Shown: one piece after another, positions 13,501 to 25,839 of the stretch
Layout: the number at the start of each line of letters is the position of its first letter
Position numbering within the stretch: position 1 is the first letter of the stretch
From: Purshia tridentata
Taxonomy: Eukaryota; Streptophyta; Magnoliopsida; Rosales; Rosaceae
Length of the DNA stretch: 64,000 nucleotides
Reading direction: 5' to 3'
NCBI GenBank assembly: GCA_003254885.1
Contig: QANT01004456.1
Location: 39,207 to 103,206, forward strand
The notes under the pieces: model-generated
Database searches by the model: none
Told to the model about the DNA's origin: nothing
What the model saw: the letters and a program-made list of their open reading frames with translations, nothing else
Position numbers and translations under genes: made by a program

Positions 13501-14194
13501 AATTTTATTCCAACTATGACTTTAGAGTTGATATTATTTTATGTACTTGGGAGCCAGAAATGAAATGTTGATATTGGTTATTAACCTTTGCATTAAAGTT
13601 TGGAAACAAGGGGATACTGGACTTCCAAGAAATCAATATTCTTTTTTGGGTAGTGATTTCTGTTGTGCTTGAGAATGATTTCTAAAATTTTTGTTTCTTG
13701 ACAGGAAATTTCTTCTTGGTTTGGAAAAATATGGAAAAGGTGACTGGCGAAGTATATCGCGGAATTATGTGGTAACGAGAACACCTACGCAAGTGGCAAG
13801 CCATGCACAGAAGTACTTCATACGTTTGAATTCCATGAACAAGGATAGAAGACGATCAAGCATTCATGATATCACCAGTGTCAACAATGGAGAGATTCTG
13901 GCAGCCCAAGGGCCAATCACGGGTCAAGCAAATGGTTCTGCAGTAGGTTCCTCTGGTAAATCAACCAAGCAATCTCCTGCTGGCCCGCCAGGGGTTGGTA
14001 TGTATGGTGCACCATCTATAGGACAACCCATTGGAGGACCCCTTGTCTCAGCTGTTGGCACACCAGTGAATCTCGCTGCCCCTCCACACATGGCATATGG
14101 TGTGAGAGCCCCTGTACCTGGATCAGTTGTTTCTGGTGCACCAATGAACATGGCCCCCATGACATATCCAATGCCTCACACAGCTCATAGGTAA
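10554..14194 (+). CDS. SRM1: SRM1/DIV-type MYB-related transcription factor
   Basis: Two coding exons, 10554-10939 and 13705-14194, give 291 residues; the donor splits an Arg codon at EDEHR|KF. The first MYB/SANT repeat is around residues 9-60 ([37 protein letters not shown]). An acidic, Ser/Gly-rich linker follows. The second MYB repeat, from about residue 118 ([34 protein letters not shown]), carries the plant SHAQKYF motif. The rest is Gly/Pro/Ala-rich and ends in AHR. This order is diagnostic of the DIVARICATA/MYBS group, and the closest type I know is Arabidopsis SRM1 (At5g08520), a nuclear regulator of ABA and salt responses. The start codon is the first of two ATGs (ATGACTATG). The orthology is my inference from overall similarity; function in this plant is untested. 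Confidence 0.93.
11384..11404. repeat. (TA)n microsatellite
   Basis: A run of TA dinucleotides inside the large SRM1 intron (10940-13704). Confidence 0.9.
13181..13284. repeat. Foldback (inverted-repeat) sequence in SRM1 intron
   Basis: The left arm (about 13181-13216) and the reverse complement of the right arm (about 13240-13284) share AATT-GAAAAGCTTGAGATC and ATGGAGGC. The loop is about 23 nt. The right arm has several extra bases (bulges). Within the left arm, GATCTCAAGCTT (13172-13183) and its complement AAGCTTGAGATC also form a nested small hairpin. It looks like a MITE remnant or a miRNA-precursor-sized foldback; no mature small RNA is recognised. Confidence 0.65.
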
Positions 14195-15192
14195 TGTGCT
14201 ATTTATTTATTTAGCTTCACAATGTACAAATAACAGAGAACTTGTAGCATGTGCTCCTGTTTGGTTATTAGGAGGATCATTTTGCTCTGTGCCTGAATGT
14301 TTTACTTTTTGGCAAAGCACATAAAGTTTAATGCTTCATTGTATTTGTCTATTCTTGTACGAAATAAGCCCTATGGGGGAGTCGGACAAAAAAATAGAGC
14401 CATATGGGGAAGAATTACAATGAATCTGTATAGGAAAATTGCCAGAGAGATGACGATATTTATTGGTGGATAGAACTTAGAAGTCTAGTATCCGTTGCCT
14501 TATAAACATTTGATGGAAATGGTTAGCAATAAAGAAAGGTACCAAAGTGCCAAAGAGCAGTTATGCTATGGAGGACCCTCCACATTTTATATCATATTTT
14601 TGGTAGCATTAAGGCAGAGTTTGTTATAAATTTATTTAAATTAATGTTTTTGGACTTCTTTTTTTACTTCTCCAATTGCGAAATGCGAACGATTTGGCTT
14701 GCCAGATGGTTAAATAAATTAAGGAATTAGTGATTGCCCAAAACATCGAAAGGGTTTTGGCCTTTGGACATCAATGAGCAATATATTATTATGAATTTGT
14801 GATGGTTGGAACGGCAACATTTTCTTTGATGATCTCATATGTTGACATGGCAATAATCCAATGTATGCATGCAATGTTATCAGATGAAATACAATTGTTA
14901 AGCGTCAAAGGTGGGAAATTTCAAGAGGTCCAAATAATCCTGTTTTGGTACTTTGTGGGGATAAATGCTGCTTAGGAACAAAATTTGTAATTATCTATAA
15001 GAAAAGGAATACATTAATTGCATGACATTGGTTTACCACTTTACCGAGAGCAAAGCTTTATGCATTTCTTTGTAAATTGTAATTGTAGAGAAGAAAACAA
15101 TCTGAGGTTTTGAGCTGCTAAGCTGCATTCAAGTAAACACCATTCGCAACCATTTACAAAAGCAATGAATAAGGCCAAGGCAGATTGAGGCA
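14195..15192. other. Spacer: SRM1 3'UTR and MurF upstream region
   Basis: About 1 kb with no credible ORF. The first part should hold the SRM1 3'UTR and the last 100-150 bp the MurF leader. The two genes are co-oriented. Confidence 0.6.
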
Positions 15193-17211
15193 ATGTCTGC
15201 AACAGCAACAGCAGCAACGACCCACCCCTCCCTCCCTCACCAATTCTCAATCTTTAAACCAAGGCGGCACTTTTACTCCATCGCCAAAAATTCCTTAAAC
15301 CCTAGTTCCCCAAATGCTCCAAATAATCCCCTTTGGACCGTTTCTGAGATTGCTGACGCTGTCAACTGCAAAATTGTGAAATGGGGTCCTCCTGCAACCA
15401 TTTCTACAGACACCAGAACACTTCAACCCCACCAATGGTTTTTTGCCATTGCCGGCCAAAACTTCGATGCCCACGACTTCATATCCCCGGAATTATCCGA
15501 TAAAGGCTGCATCGGAGTTATCGGGAACCGGGTTTGCGAGAATTGGGATAAGGGCTTCGTTGAAATCCTTGGTGATACTGTGGTTTCATTGACCAAGATG
15601 GCTAGTTATGCAAGGAATAGGTTCCATGGTCCAGTGGTAGGAGTGACTGGCAGTGTGGGGAAGACTAGTACAAAATCTATGATAGCTTTGGCTCTTCAAA
15701 GTTTCTCCGAACCGGTTTATCAAAGTTGTGGGAATTGGAATAATCGAATTGGGGTTTCATTGTCGTTAATTGGGATTCCTAGGGACGCTGGGATTGTGGT
15801 TTTGGAGATGGGAATGAGTGGGAAAGGAGAGATATTGGATCTTGCGAGGATGGCTCGGCCGACTATAAGGGTCATTTTAAATGTGGGTGCTTCACATTCT
15901 CAGAATTTCTCGAATTTAGAGGAAATTGCCATGGCCAAAGGGGAGATTCTGGCGGAAGCAAAACCAGGGGATGCTTGTGTTTTGAATGCTGATGATCCAC
16001 TAGTTATGAGCCTCCATGTACCCTTTGGGGTTAAAAAGGTGAGCTAGGCTTTTCTTTCTCCTTTTTTAAATTAGTTTTGGATGTCATTATTAAAATTGAT
16101 TTGATTTCTCATGATTTCAAATTTTGTTTGATGGAACTGTTTCTTTTCTTCTGTTTTCTTTACTTCTTTATGATATAAAATTAACTTGACTAATTTGGAA
16201 AGCAATGAAATGAATATCAGAGCAATGAGATGGTTTAATCCCAGTGGATTCATTTTTCATCTTCACTAAAGTTGCATTATTCTTTTCCTTCAAGTTTTCT
16301 TATTCAAATTGTAATCGAAATTTCTGTTCATCTTGTTTTGCATTGAATATGCAAACATAAGTGCCAGAGTATTCATAAACAGTATGTTGTTTCTTGGCAC
16401 AAACAGGTGCTCTTTGGTCGGAGAGTGGGGTGTGATGTTCGGTTGGTTGTGTCTGAAAGCACAGACGGAGGTCTTGGAGTTAGAGTTGTCTTAGAGAATC
16501 ATAAAGAGATGTAAGCCCATCATAAGCATTTCTCTTCTGAATTAGAAAATATTGTGAATTCTCAGATATGTGTAAACTGTAAAGTGCTCTGGTGTCCTTT
16601 CCAGGGTAGAACTTGTGATACCTAGCCCAGGTCTGCATTTGGCTCTCAATGCATGTGCAGCAGCAGCAGTTGCGACTCTTGTTGGAGTTTCTCTTTCTCA
16701 AAGTGGAATTTGTCTGTCAGCATTTTCTCCTGTTCACATGAGGTCGGAGCTTGAAGTCGCTAGAAGTGGACTCAAAATAATCAATGATGTTTACAATGCC
16801 AATCCTGTTAGCACCAAAGCCGCCATTGACTTACTAGAGAGTATTGATTGCTGGGGCAAAAGAATTGCCATACTTGGCGACATGTTAGAACTAGGTTCAA
16901 ATGAGTTGGAGTCTCACAAGATGATTCTAAAGCATTGTCGTAATGCTGATATCGATTTAGTTGGCCTTGTTGGGAAGAGGTTTGTTACAGCAGCTAAGGA
17001 TATGAATTTGCTTGAAGAGATAAATATTGTCTATGCTCTTGACCCAGAAACTATTTCACAGGAGATAGTGAACAGGGTTAGTTATAATGATGTTATTTTG
17101 GTAAAGGGTAGTCGAGCAATGCAAATGGAGAAGGTTGTGAATGCAATTAAAGCAATGGATGTACTCATCCCTGTTAATGAATTCTCAGAGAAATGTAATA
17201 TTTCATTTTGA
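15193..17211 (+). CDS. MURF: UDP-MurNAc-tripeptide:D-Ala-D-Ala ligase (MurF), probably plastid-targeted
   Basis: Three exons, 15193-16038, 16407-16510 and 16605-17211, give 518 residues. MurF joins D-Ala-D-Ala to UDP-MurNAc-tripeptide, the last cytoplasmic step of bacterial peptidoglycan precursor synthesis. All Mur-ligase signatures are intact. There is an ATP-binding loop TGSVGKTS at about 152-159. The family blocks GNWNNRIGV, VLEMGMSGKGEI, EEIAMAKGEI and VLNADD are present. The C-terminal domain motifs are NDVYNANPVSTKAAI, ILGDMLELG and LVKGSRAMQMEKVV. The MurF-type YNANP block separates it from MurE. The first 45 residues are rich in Ser/Ala/Thr/Pro/Arg with almost no acids, as in a chloroplast transit peptide. 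In moss, Mur enzymes are needed for chloroplast division; what MurF does in a flowering plant is not established here. No sign of decay. Confidence 0.95.
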
Positions 17212-18943
17212 GCCGCCCTGTTCTGAATATCATATATTTCTGTTCTTTTTTCTTTTTCTGATAAGAAGACTGATGGCTTTCAATTTGATGTGCTTGATCG
17301 TCAAAGCAACTGTTAATTTGTTATAAGCTCAAAACGTCATAAAAGAAATTTTGCAGAAAAGTTGAAATATGATGTTACATTATGACTAAGCTACCTCCTT
17401 GTGTGATTCTGCGATTTCTTAAAAGGTAACGCTTTCAACAAGTGGGGATATGCCGATATGGAATGGGGGGCGATCAGAAGTAGTGAAGTGTCTTTGACGT
17501 GTCAACCCATTTTTCCCACAAACACAAAAGTTTGAGTACCCAATCGTCGGACCAGTCACCAGTGACCTGTGACCACCCATTGCTTAGACTCTTTAGGTGG
17601 ATTTACGAAAAAGGTGGAGTTGGAGATATCTTTATTTATTTTTCTCATGGGAACCAATCACTTGCAGCTTAGATTCAAAGATTAAAAGGTCTCTTTACAT
17701 AAATAGAAGAAAAGAATGCCAAGTTGGAGATGATTCTAGTCCAGATAAGCATACGCGTACTTGCCCTGTGACCCTGTCATCTTGTCGCACTCTGACTAGG
17801 CTTTCTCTTTTGACCAATTAACACGCTTCACCTTTCTAAATCAAATCCTCAAACACTAGAACAAACAACAAGTTTTCAGGTTTAGGGTTACTAGAGGAAT
17901 TTGGAAACTTAATTAATGCCAAGATTCAACATTGCATGCATGATCATATAATAATGTCTCCTTTGGAGGTTGAATTCATGGACATATTAAAGCCAATCCA
18001 AACTTGACGTGAGTTTGAAATTTTAGGTGAAACAACAGTATTAATATCCACTTTTTAGGAGAAGCAAAGAGCACACACACATGTACACACAGAGGCAATT
18101 GGGTTTGGTAGTTAATTTGATGCAATCTCAAATAGGTGATGAAGTCTCCAACATCTGGGGAGGCAATCTTTATTGTTAGGCATTCCCTTGCATGGCCGAG
18201 TACTTTATAGCTTTGCGAATCAGCCCAAGGATCAAATAAAATAAAAAAGCAAAGTGTCCTGATTAGTTGGGAAAGCTTTTCAAGCATCATGCATTGCATG
18301 GTTTGATCATATACATATATGTATTCTCAAGTGTAGGAGAGGGTGTCATTGAAACTTTTTGAGGTGGCATTTTAGCTTTGTGATGCCACCAGCCAGCCCT
18401 CTTGTAAGATAAGATAAGAGAAGAAAGAGAAAGGGAAAAAGCATTTGTGTGATCAAATTTGTCACATCAGCCAAATCACATGCATGCTAAGAGCCTAATA
18501 TTGTGACCCTGATATTAATATACTTGGAATGTGATCTGATTTCATATTTTTATGCAAAACACACAAATGAAGACTTGGAGGACCAGCTTTTTAATTAAAA
18601 TGTCTTTTATTAAAGCAACCTTGCAAAGATACCATCTTCCCATTATCTTTTCTTTCTTAAAAAAATAATCTTTAAGAGTGTATGCCTGTGCCTTTATTCC
18701 CGGTGATGAGCCAGACATGACTCATGCACCAAAAAGTTTAAAATTCACCAACTATTTTCGCCCCTTTAAATACATATGTAGAATACAATTAGAATTCATC
18801 ATCATCATCAACCACATCATTACTAAGCAATACTACTTCCTCTGTTCTCTTCTAGCAAGAGTAGTGGAGAATATTGTATACAGCAATTAAGTGATCAATT
18901 CCTTTGCTAGCTAGCTACTTGATCTATCGATCCATCATCAAAT
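17212..18943. other. Spacer: MurF 3'UTR and GEM-like gene promoter
   Basis: No credible ORF. A TATA-like TTTAAATACATA at about 18765 lies roughly 180 bp before the GEM-like ATG and is a candidate core promoter. The segment around 17500-17900 looks like unique AT-rich DNA. Confidence 0.5.
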
Positions 18944-19738
18944 ATGAAAGGCACTTCACTTGAGAGAGGACAAGTTATTGGAATTCCAATCAACTCAGCA
19001 GCATTAGCATACACGTTTGAGAGATCACCAAAGGGATCACTACTTCTACCTGATCCTCCTGCTATTCAATATCATATTTCATCTGATCCTGAAACCGAGT
19101 CTTCAAAATTGAGACAAAGTATGTAATAATTCCTTCCCTTAGTTTAAATTTAACCTATTGAACCAATCATTAATTATATATTGATTATTGGACTAATGTG
19201 TAAGTAATTAATGGGATGATGGCTTTGTCATTGCAGGTAGAGTGAATTCAGTGCTTAATAGAATGAACAAATTTGGGAAAAAGGCAGACAGTTTTGCGAA
19301 TGGAGTCAAAGAGCATGGTAAGGATGAATTTAATTTCTTCAGTTGAGTTGAAATAATAAAATCTTATATGAGTTGCATTGACTAAGTTAGTGATTAATTT
19401 TGGTACAAAAAATGCAGTGAGACTGGGGCCTAAGATCAGTGAGACAGTGAAGGGGAAGTTGAGGCTGGGGGCTAAGATTCTTCAAGTGGGTGGGTTGGAG
19501 AAGGTGTTCAAGCATGCATTTAGTGTTAGAGCAGGAGAGAAGCTGTTGAAGGCTTCTCAGTGTTACTTATCAACCACAGCAGGCCCTATTGCTGGCCTCC
19601 TCTTCATCTCCTCAGACAAGATTGCCTTTTGTAGTGAGAAATCCATCAAACTAACATCTCCAAATGGAGAGCTCATTAGAGTCCACTACAAGGTAATTCT
19701 AATTCGATCTATATTTCACAAAATATCTTTAATTTCTT

Positions 19739-19782
<44 letters not shown>

Positions 19783-20001
19783 CAAACATGCCTAAATACT
19801 TATTTCTATGTTTTGCAGGTGGTGATCCCACTAAATAAGATAAAGGGAGTAAACCAAAGCGAGAATGAGAAGAAGCCATCACAAAAGTACATAGAAATAG
19901 TTACTGTGGATAATTTTGACTTCTGGTTTATGGGTTTCTTGAATTACCAGAAAGCTCTCAAATATCTGGAAGAGGCAATTTCTCAAGCTCAGAGAAAATG
20001 A
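18944..20001 (+). CDS. GEM-like GRAM-domain protein
   Basis: Four exons, 18944-19118, 19237-19317, 19418-19692 and 19819-20001, give 237 residues. The N-terminus is divergent (MKGTSLERGQVIGIPI). It is followed by the family segment VNSVLNRMNKFGKKADSFANG, then RLGPKISETVKGKLRLGA. A GRAM domain runs from about residue 112 to 195 (EKVFKHAFSV, YLSTTAGPIAGLLFISS, KIAFCSEKSI, VIPLNKIKGV) and ends FWFMGFLNYQKALKYLEEA. GRAM domains bind membrane phosphoinositides. Plant GEM-like proteins include GEM, which affects root-hair patterning, and ABA-responsive FIP1/ABR relatives. The short divergent N-terminus fits the GEM-like 4-7 group (Arabidopsis At5g08350 or At5g23350 type). The molecular role remains general: a membrane-associated, stress-related adaptor. 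Confidence 0.92.
19743..19776. repeat. (CT)n microsatellite
   Basis: About 17 CT units in the last intron of the GEM-like gene, upstream of its acceptor. Length polymorphism could affect the pyrimidine tract. Confidence 0.95.
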
Positions 20002-21440
20002 ATACAATTGTCAGATGATCCAAGTATGTTGACTTGTTAAAATGAAGCTTGCAGATGGAGTTGGTTGTTTGTTTCCCTCCCAGCTCCCTAGATCAGCAGA
20101 TGAGATGTAATTATTATGAAAATTAAGCTAGGAATTGTTTAAGAGCTAGCTCAATACGATCACAGATGGTACCACAACATATGTATAAATTCTTCTACTT
20201 AATTAATGAATGAGAAAATTCTCTTTTCTTTAAAAATATTGTGATATATTCTGAGGAATGAGGAGCAGTTCAATGGTGATGTGGCAAGCTAGGCTGGATA
20301 GCTATGTATGATTGATAAGGCATATGCATATAACCAATTCCAACAGACACAAAAAGTCAAATCATTACTTACATGCCAACTACTCACTTCTCATACTGAA
20401 TATCAAACATCATATCCACAATTACTAAGGTTGTGATCGATTTGTAAAAGGTGTTCCCCTTAATTTCTGCACTGCAACAACTTTACTGCAGTGCAGGGGC
20501 CTCCCGATTCTCACATTCGCAAGCAACAGACTGACTTGTGATACCTTCTACCACAGGGGACAAATGAATAGATATTCCATTTTCTGGTTTTATTTGATCT
20601 ATTATTACACCTGGATATGTGACTTATTATCAGTCATTTTCAATTCTGATTTTTGAAAAAATAAATTCTATTTTTCATGAGCATGTAACTTTTTTGGTGC
20701 CAAACTTTTTGTTCGGCAAAGTGATTATTAATGCTTTTCCCCTTTTAATTTTTCTTGCTCACGTATTAATAACTAAAAGAGGGATGACACACCAGAAAGT
20801 TAAAATGCCTAAAAGCTACAACGATACATCCTCACCACCCCACTCTGAAAAAGGCTACATATATCTACATGTAAGTGTGATGCTTGTTAGGATTGTATGT
20901 TGGACTACACCAGATAAAGATAAAGACAAGAAAACAAGAATTGTATTATTATGAGTCAGGATTTGAAATATCAGTGGACGGACCCATAACAGAAGAGTAT
21001 GACGTTCAAGAGACTAAGAAATGACCTCTTATTAGTCTTCATTAAAATTTCCAGCTCACTGCCTTCCTTCCACCAACCTGTACATCCATACATCAATTTC
21101 GGGACTCAAGAACTGAATCCACTCTACTTTATAATCTCCACCCATGGCTCGACTCCATAAATTATATTCTCTGTGCATGATAAGAAATAACACACTCGCA
21201 ATCATATTATTTATGCTGTGATTCAAATCCAGATAAGTAACAACTTTCTTTCTTTTTTGTCTTGACAAGTTACAACATCATTTCAAATATCAATGCAAAA
21301 TGTACATGATAAATATACAAATATATTATGAGGGATAAAATACACTATGAGAACAACGAGCTCACGCATCATGAGTTGTGGTAATCAAGTTTCAAAAGCA
21401 GTGATGGCTTCAAAACTTCCCCCAGGCAGAATGCCAGTTC
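20002..21440. other. Convergent spacer between GEM-like and F-box/LRR genes
   Basis: This holds the 3'UTR of the GEM-like gene (+) on the left and of the F-box gene (-) on the right. ORFs here are short and compositionally non-coding. No repeats were noticed. Confidence 0.6.
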
Positions 21441-24257
21441 TCAAAGTAAGACATCAAGCTCACATAAACTCCCCGTGAAGTTCACTTTACAACATTCAGG
21501 AAACTGCAACCCCACCTCATCACAACCTGCCTTTGTAATTTGTGGGCATGACCTTACATCCAGGTATTCTAGAGAGTCACATTTGTCCAACAGCATGCCT
21601 ATCCCTGCCACAGTGATTTTTGGGCAGTTACCGACCTTTAAAACCTTCAAACTCAACTCAATGTCTCCACCATTTAAGCCCTGAAAGGCAGCATCTGTCA
21701 CCTCCTCACAACACCCAATGTCAAGAGCCTCAAGGTTTCCGCACTGAGCGAGGATGCAGCTCAAGGAAGAGTCAGATATATTTAAACACCAATCCATCCG
21801 TAAGTTCTTGAGATTACTCTTGCAAGAAGTGGCCAACAATTTTATTGATGCATCAGAAATGTCCCGGCAGCCACCAATGATCAGAGTTTCAAGATTTTTG
21901 CAGTATCTGGCCAAGGATAATATAGACTTGTCCCCAATTTTGTAACAATCCAACAACTTCAGTGTCTTCAGAGACAATGAACATGCCTTGGAGACACTGG
22001 AAACTCCAATATCTCCAATATTGCTGCATTTGTTGATATCTAAGAACTTGATTTGTTGACATCCATTTACAAGATCAATAAGTCCAGAGTCAGTTATGTT
22101 ACTGCAACCCTGGAGCCCCAGCTCTTCTACATGGTGACAATTCTTTGAAAGAGCTCGTAATAATCCATCACTAACAAATCTGCAGCCAGCAAGATGCAGG
22201 CCCCGAAGGTCAGAACAGCCCTCAGCAACAGCTGATAATCCTTTGTCTGTTACCTTTCTGCAATATGATACATCTAGTGACTGTAGTGATGAAAGACCAG
22301 ATCCAATTGCAATGATTCCAGCATCTGAAATTCCTGTAGAAGAATGAAATGAACAATATAGTAATCAGGTTCACATGTTAAATATAAAAGAAAACCAGCA
22401 TACACGTTTTAAAAGTCAGAAACCATTTTTTTCTTTTTCAACTAGTATATAAGTTCAAAAGAACAAAAGAATCGCTATAATTAAAGTCAAAGAACATTTT
22501 CAATTACGGCATTAGAGCTGCAGATTCATACAAGCTACAATAAGCTACTTTATCGACAACCAATGACAAGAAATCATATTTACATTCATATTCCTGAGAA
22601 TACAAGATGCACACCCACCTCAATTCACAAGATAGACACATTCCTAGAAACTGCACAAGAACGTCATCTCATCTCATAAAGAAAAAAAGAAAAGAAAATT
22701 TGACTTTTCAGCAACATAACTATTGTGTAGATTAAGAGTCAAATATAAGATTTTCTTATTTCTAACCGAATCTCACTTCTTGTATCTGCTAAAGCCTTTG
22801 TGTTGCGGATATGCAAGTCTAAGTATCTCAAAGTACAAAACCGAGGAAGAAAGAATCCATCACAGGATCCTTTACCATCCAATCAGATGAAAAGAGCACA
22901 CCTTTAATATATCCAACAATCTAAGTTACGTGCAGCTAAGTGCAGCATAAGGATACAAAACAGCTAAGTGCAGCATAAGGATATAAACACATGGACGAAC
23001 TAAATATTTTTTATAAAACCGTCTACTTGTTTGGTCAAAGTTAAATAGGCAAATGATTTCCGATTTGACTAATTTTTTGCAAGGATGATCTATTAATGGA
23101 GATGTAAAAAATGAACAATTCGGATCAATACAAAACAACTCGTGTGGGCCCCACAAGGGGATCCCACAAATTAGAAATTTGTGGGATTCCCATATTGTAG
23201 CCTCCCTATATATATATATTCTGATATTAGAAGAAAAATTAAAATTATCAGCATGTAAATTAACGGGAAATCAAAATCGACTACAAAGTCTACAAGTACA
23301 GAAATCCATAAAAACCCCATCCACCCAATAAATTCAGAAAATTGAAACAATAAGTCAAAATGATTTCCGATTTGGCTAATTTTTTGCAAGGATAATCTAT
23401 TAATGAAGATGTAAAAAATGAACGATTCGAATCGATACAAAACAACTCGTGTGAGCCCCATAAGGAGATCCCACAAACTAGAAATTTGTGGGATTCCCAT
23501 ATTGTACCCTCCCTATATATATATATTCTGATATTAGAAGAAAATTTAAAATTATCAGCATGTAAATTAACGGGAAATCAAAATCCACTACAAAGTCTAC
23601 AAGTACAGAAATCCATAAAAACCCCATCGACCCAATAAATTCAGAAAATTGAAACAATAAGTCAGCTAACAGAAACCTATCAAGCAAGCTCAAAAAAAAA
23701 AAAAAAACCATTGAANAAAAAAAAAAAAAAAAAAAAAAAACCTTTGAATTGCAAAATCTACCACAATGATCTAAAGCAGATATCCAATATGTAATAAGCA
23801 AAAGTTAAATACTTTTTCCCATTCAATAAAAACAAACAGAAACCCATGAAACAAACTCAAATTCCCTCGAGAATTCAGGTACACAAAACGCACCAAAGAC
23901 AATACCTTTACAATTCTGCAAATTGAGGAGTCTCAAGCACTTAAATCCATGAGCAATAACACAGAGATCAGAGTCCGTAACACCTGGATAGAAGGACCTC
24001 GAAATGGACTGGGAGAGGTCAAGTTCCTGAAGCCTGGAGAACCTGGCAGCCATTTTGCGAAGCATATGAGGGCCCGCACGTGCGGAGAGCCTCCTCCTCT
24101 CCGTGCTCTGCAAGTGAAGCCACCTCTTGCAGACCAACCCGAATACCTCTTTGTCCCTCTGGGTCTCCAGCTTTGCTAGCACCGATCGGAGCTCGTCATC
24201 CGTCAATGCCTCGTTTATGCATACCCTTATTGACGAGGAATGGACTAAAGAAGCCAT
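21441..24257 (-). CDS. F-box/LRR (RNI-like) protein, At5g23340 type
   Basis: Two exons, 23906-24257 and 21441-22333, give 414 residues. The N-terminal about 60 residues (INEALTDDELRSVLAKL, VCKRWLHLQSTERRRL) are F-box-like and would contact SKP1. About a dozen Cys-containing leucine-rich repeats follow to the end (LDLSQSI, LNLQNCKGISDAGI, LDVSYCRKVTDKGL, LHLAGCRFVSDGLL, LGLQGCSNITDSGL, LDINKCSNIGDIGV and others up to LDVRSCPQITKAGC). Exon 2 is completely open although it has no in-frame ATG, GTG or TTG before 21977, so a bare ORF search truncates it. The predicted role is substrate receptor of an SCF ubiquitin ligase; the substrate is unknown. The single 1572-bp intron contains a 307-bp tandem duplication. 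Confidence 0.94.
22933..22988. repeat. 28-bp unit, two tandem copies
   Basis: The unit CAGCTAAGTGCAGCATAAGG plus ATACAAAA is repeated at 22961 with one C/T and one terminal difference. It lies in the F-box gene intron just before the 307-bp duplication. Confidence 0.9.
23051..23664. repeat. 307-bp near-identical tandem duplication in F-box gene intron
   Basis: Copy 1 is 23051-23357 and copy 2 is 23358-23664; both begin AAATGATTTCCGATTTG and end AACAATAAGTCA. About ten substitutions separate them and I see no large indel. Each copy carries a small palindrome (CCCACAAATTAGAAATTTGTGGG in copy 1, a variant in copy 2) and an AT dinucleotide run. Confidence 0.95.
23694..23740. other. Poly-A tracts with an ambiguous base
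   Basis: Two A homopolymers flank CCATTGAA and an N at 23716. The tract length is unreliable. It lies in the F-box intron. Confidence 0.9.
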
Positions 24258-25839
24258 TGATTGAGGAAATTGGAGGTTTCAGAGCAGAAGCCCTAATCCT
24301 ATCCCCAATTGTGGATTTTCGATTTGGGGAGCAATTAGGATTAGGGTTATGACTTAAGAGAGAGAGAGATATAGAGTGGCTAGTGGGTGCAGTTGTTGAT
24401 GGTGAAACGTCCTTTCGTCGGTGTTGGTTGGTGTAACTGTATATGTGGGAGAGCTCAGAGCTTGTGTTTGTTTGGGGGAAGTAGGGTGGGGTGTCATTTC
24501 TCTTGTCTCACACATAATTCTCATTGTCCCTGGCACCCTGCTTTCTAAATACTTCAATAATCTTAAATATGATTACCAATCATTGCTACTAAATAATTAT
24601 ATGTTGTAAGTAATAAATTTGAGAATCATTGATTTTGATAACATATTTAGTGCGATAGATTTGATAAATACTTTTATAGACTTTTTTCAAGTTGTAGACT
24701 TTTGCAGAATTTATAGATTTTCATAGAGTATTTGAGAATCATTGATTTTGATAACATATTTAGTGTGATGGAATTTAAATACGAAAGTTTTAATTTTTCT
24801 AAGAACCAGTGTGATGATAGCAACGCGAGTGGGGATAATGAGTATGCTTAGTGGTGGTAATGGTGGCGGAGGGAGGGCAATGGGGTCAATGGTGGCGGCA
24901 CTAGCTGTCACGACGATGGTCATGGTTGTGATAGTAGTGACGAGAATGACAATGATTGTGATGATGGTAATGGTTGCTACTTGCTACAATGGTAATCGTG
25001 ATGATGCTAATGGCCGTAGCAAAGGTAGGGATAGCATTGGTGAAGACAATTTCTTTCTTAGTAGTAATCTTTCTGTAACCTTCTTTTATTTGTATTAATC
25101 CCTTTCAACCCGAAGATCAGATCAAGTTTCTGGTGTTTTTTTTTTTTGGGTGTTGATAATTCATAATACCAGTTTCGTAAAGAAAGTTCTGAAGATGCTT
25201 AGTTTCCTTTTCTGTGCCGAGATGCATGCATTACAAGTCTACAACAGAAGCGGATAGAAACGCAAAGTAACAAAGATTGATTCATTTGATACTGGCTTGG
25301 CCATAAATAAATAAATAAAGACAAAATGATACTGCAGCATCTATATTGTGTAACATCATAAATTACAACATAGAGCAAGGATGGAAATAATTCAACATAC
25401 ATAAAATATATTTTCACATAATAATTGCTCTGGGTTCAGACTCTGTTGGTATCATGGTACCATGACATGAGCAAGTAAAATTGCATACATTCCGATAACA
25501 AAAGACAGAGACGGGCATGATTCACCTCCCCTGACCAAGAGCCCGTGCTCAAATAAGACTGAACCATGTACATATGAATACCCACATTACTTATTGAACA
25601 TAAGGCAGACAATGAAAGTTGAGTCGATGTCAAATAGTTTAAAATTGTGTATCTATTAAATGAGAATAACCTGTTTGTATACTTGTTTGTATCATGTGAA
25701 GAACAAAGTACAAAAGAAAATAAATGCTAATCCTCTTGTTGAATTCAACAACCTCTACACCAATGAATCAATTAGATGCTGTATATATTAATGGAGAAGA
25801 AAAGAATTAGAGTCCTGGTCAGTGACTCAAAAATTTAGA
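24258..25839. other. Spacer: F-box gene leader/promoter and TMEM53-like 3'UTR
   Basis: 24258-24400 is the likely F-box 5'UTR (GA-rich). A 38-bp phrase including GAGAATCATTGATTTTGATAA occurs at about 24619 and again at about 24730. 24811-25040 is a degenerate ATG/GGT-type triplet-rich stretch. The right part, up to 25839, should carry the 3'UTR of the minus-strand hydrolase gene. No gene is supported. Confidence 0.55.

Noticed and set aside
23478-23801. 107-codon minus-strand ORF with poly-Phe
   Set aside because: It runs through the poly-A/N tract and the 307-bp repeat inside the F-box intron; the same peptide recurs in both repeat copies.
24811-25098. 95-codon ORF rich in Met, Val and Gly
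   Set aside because: It is produced by a degenerate ATG/GGT triplet-rich stretch; no family motif, no splice context.
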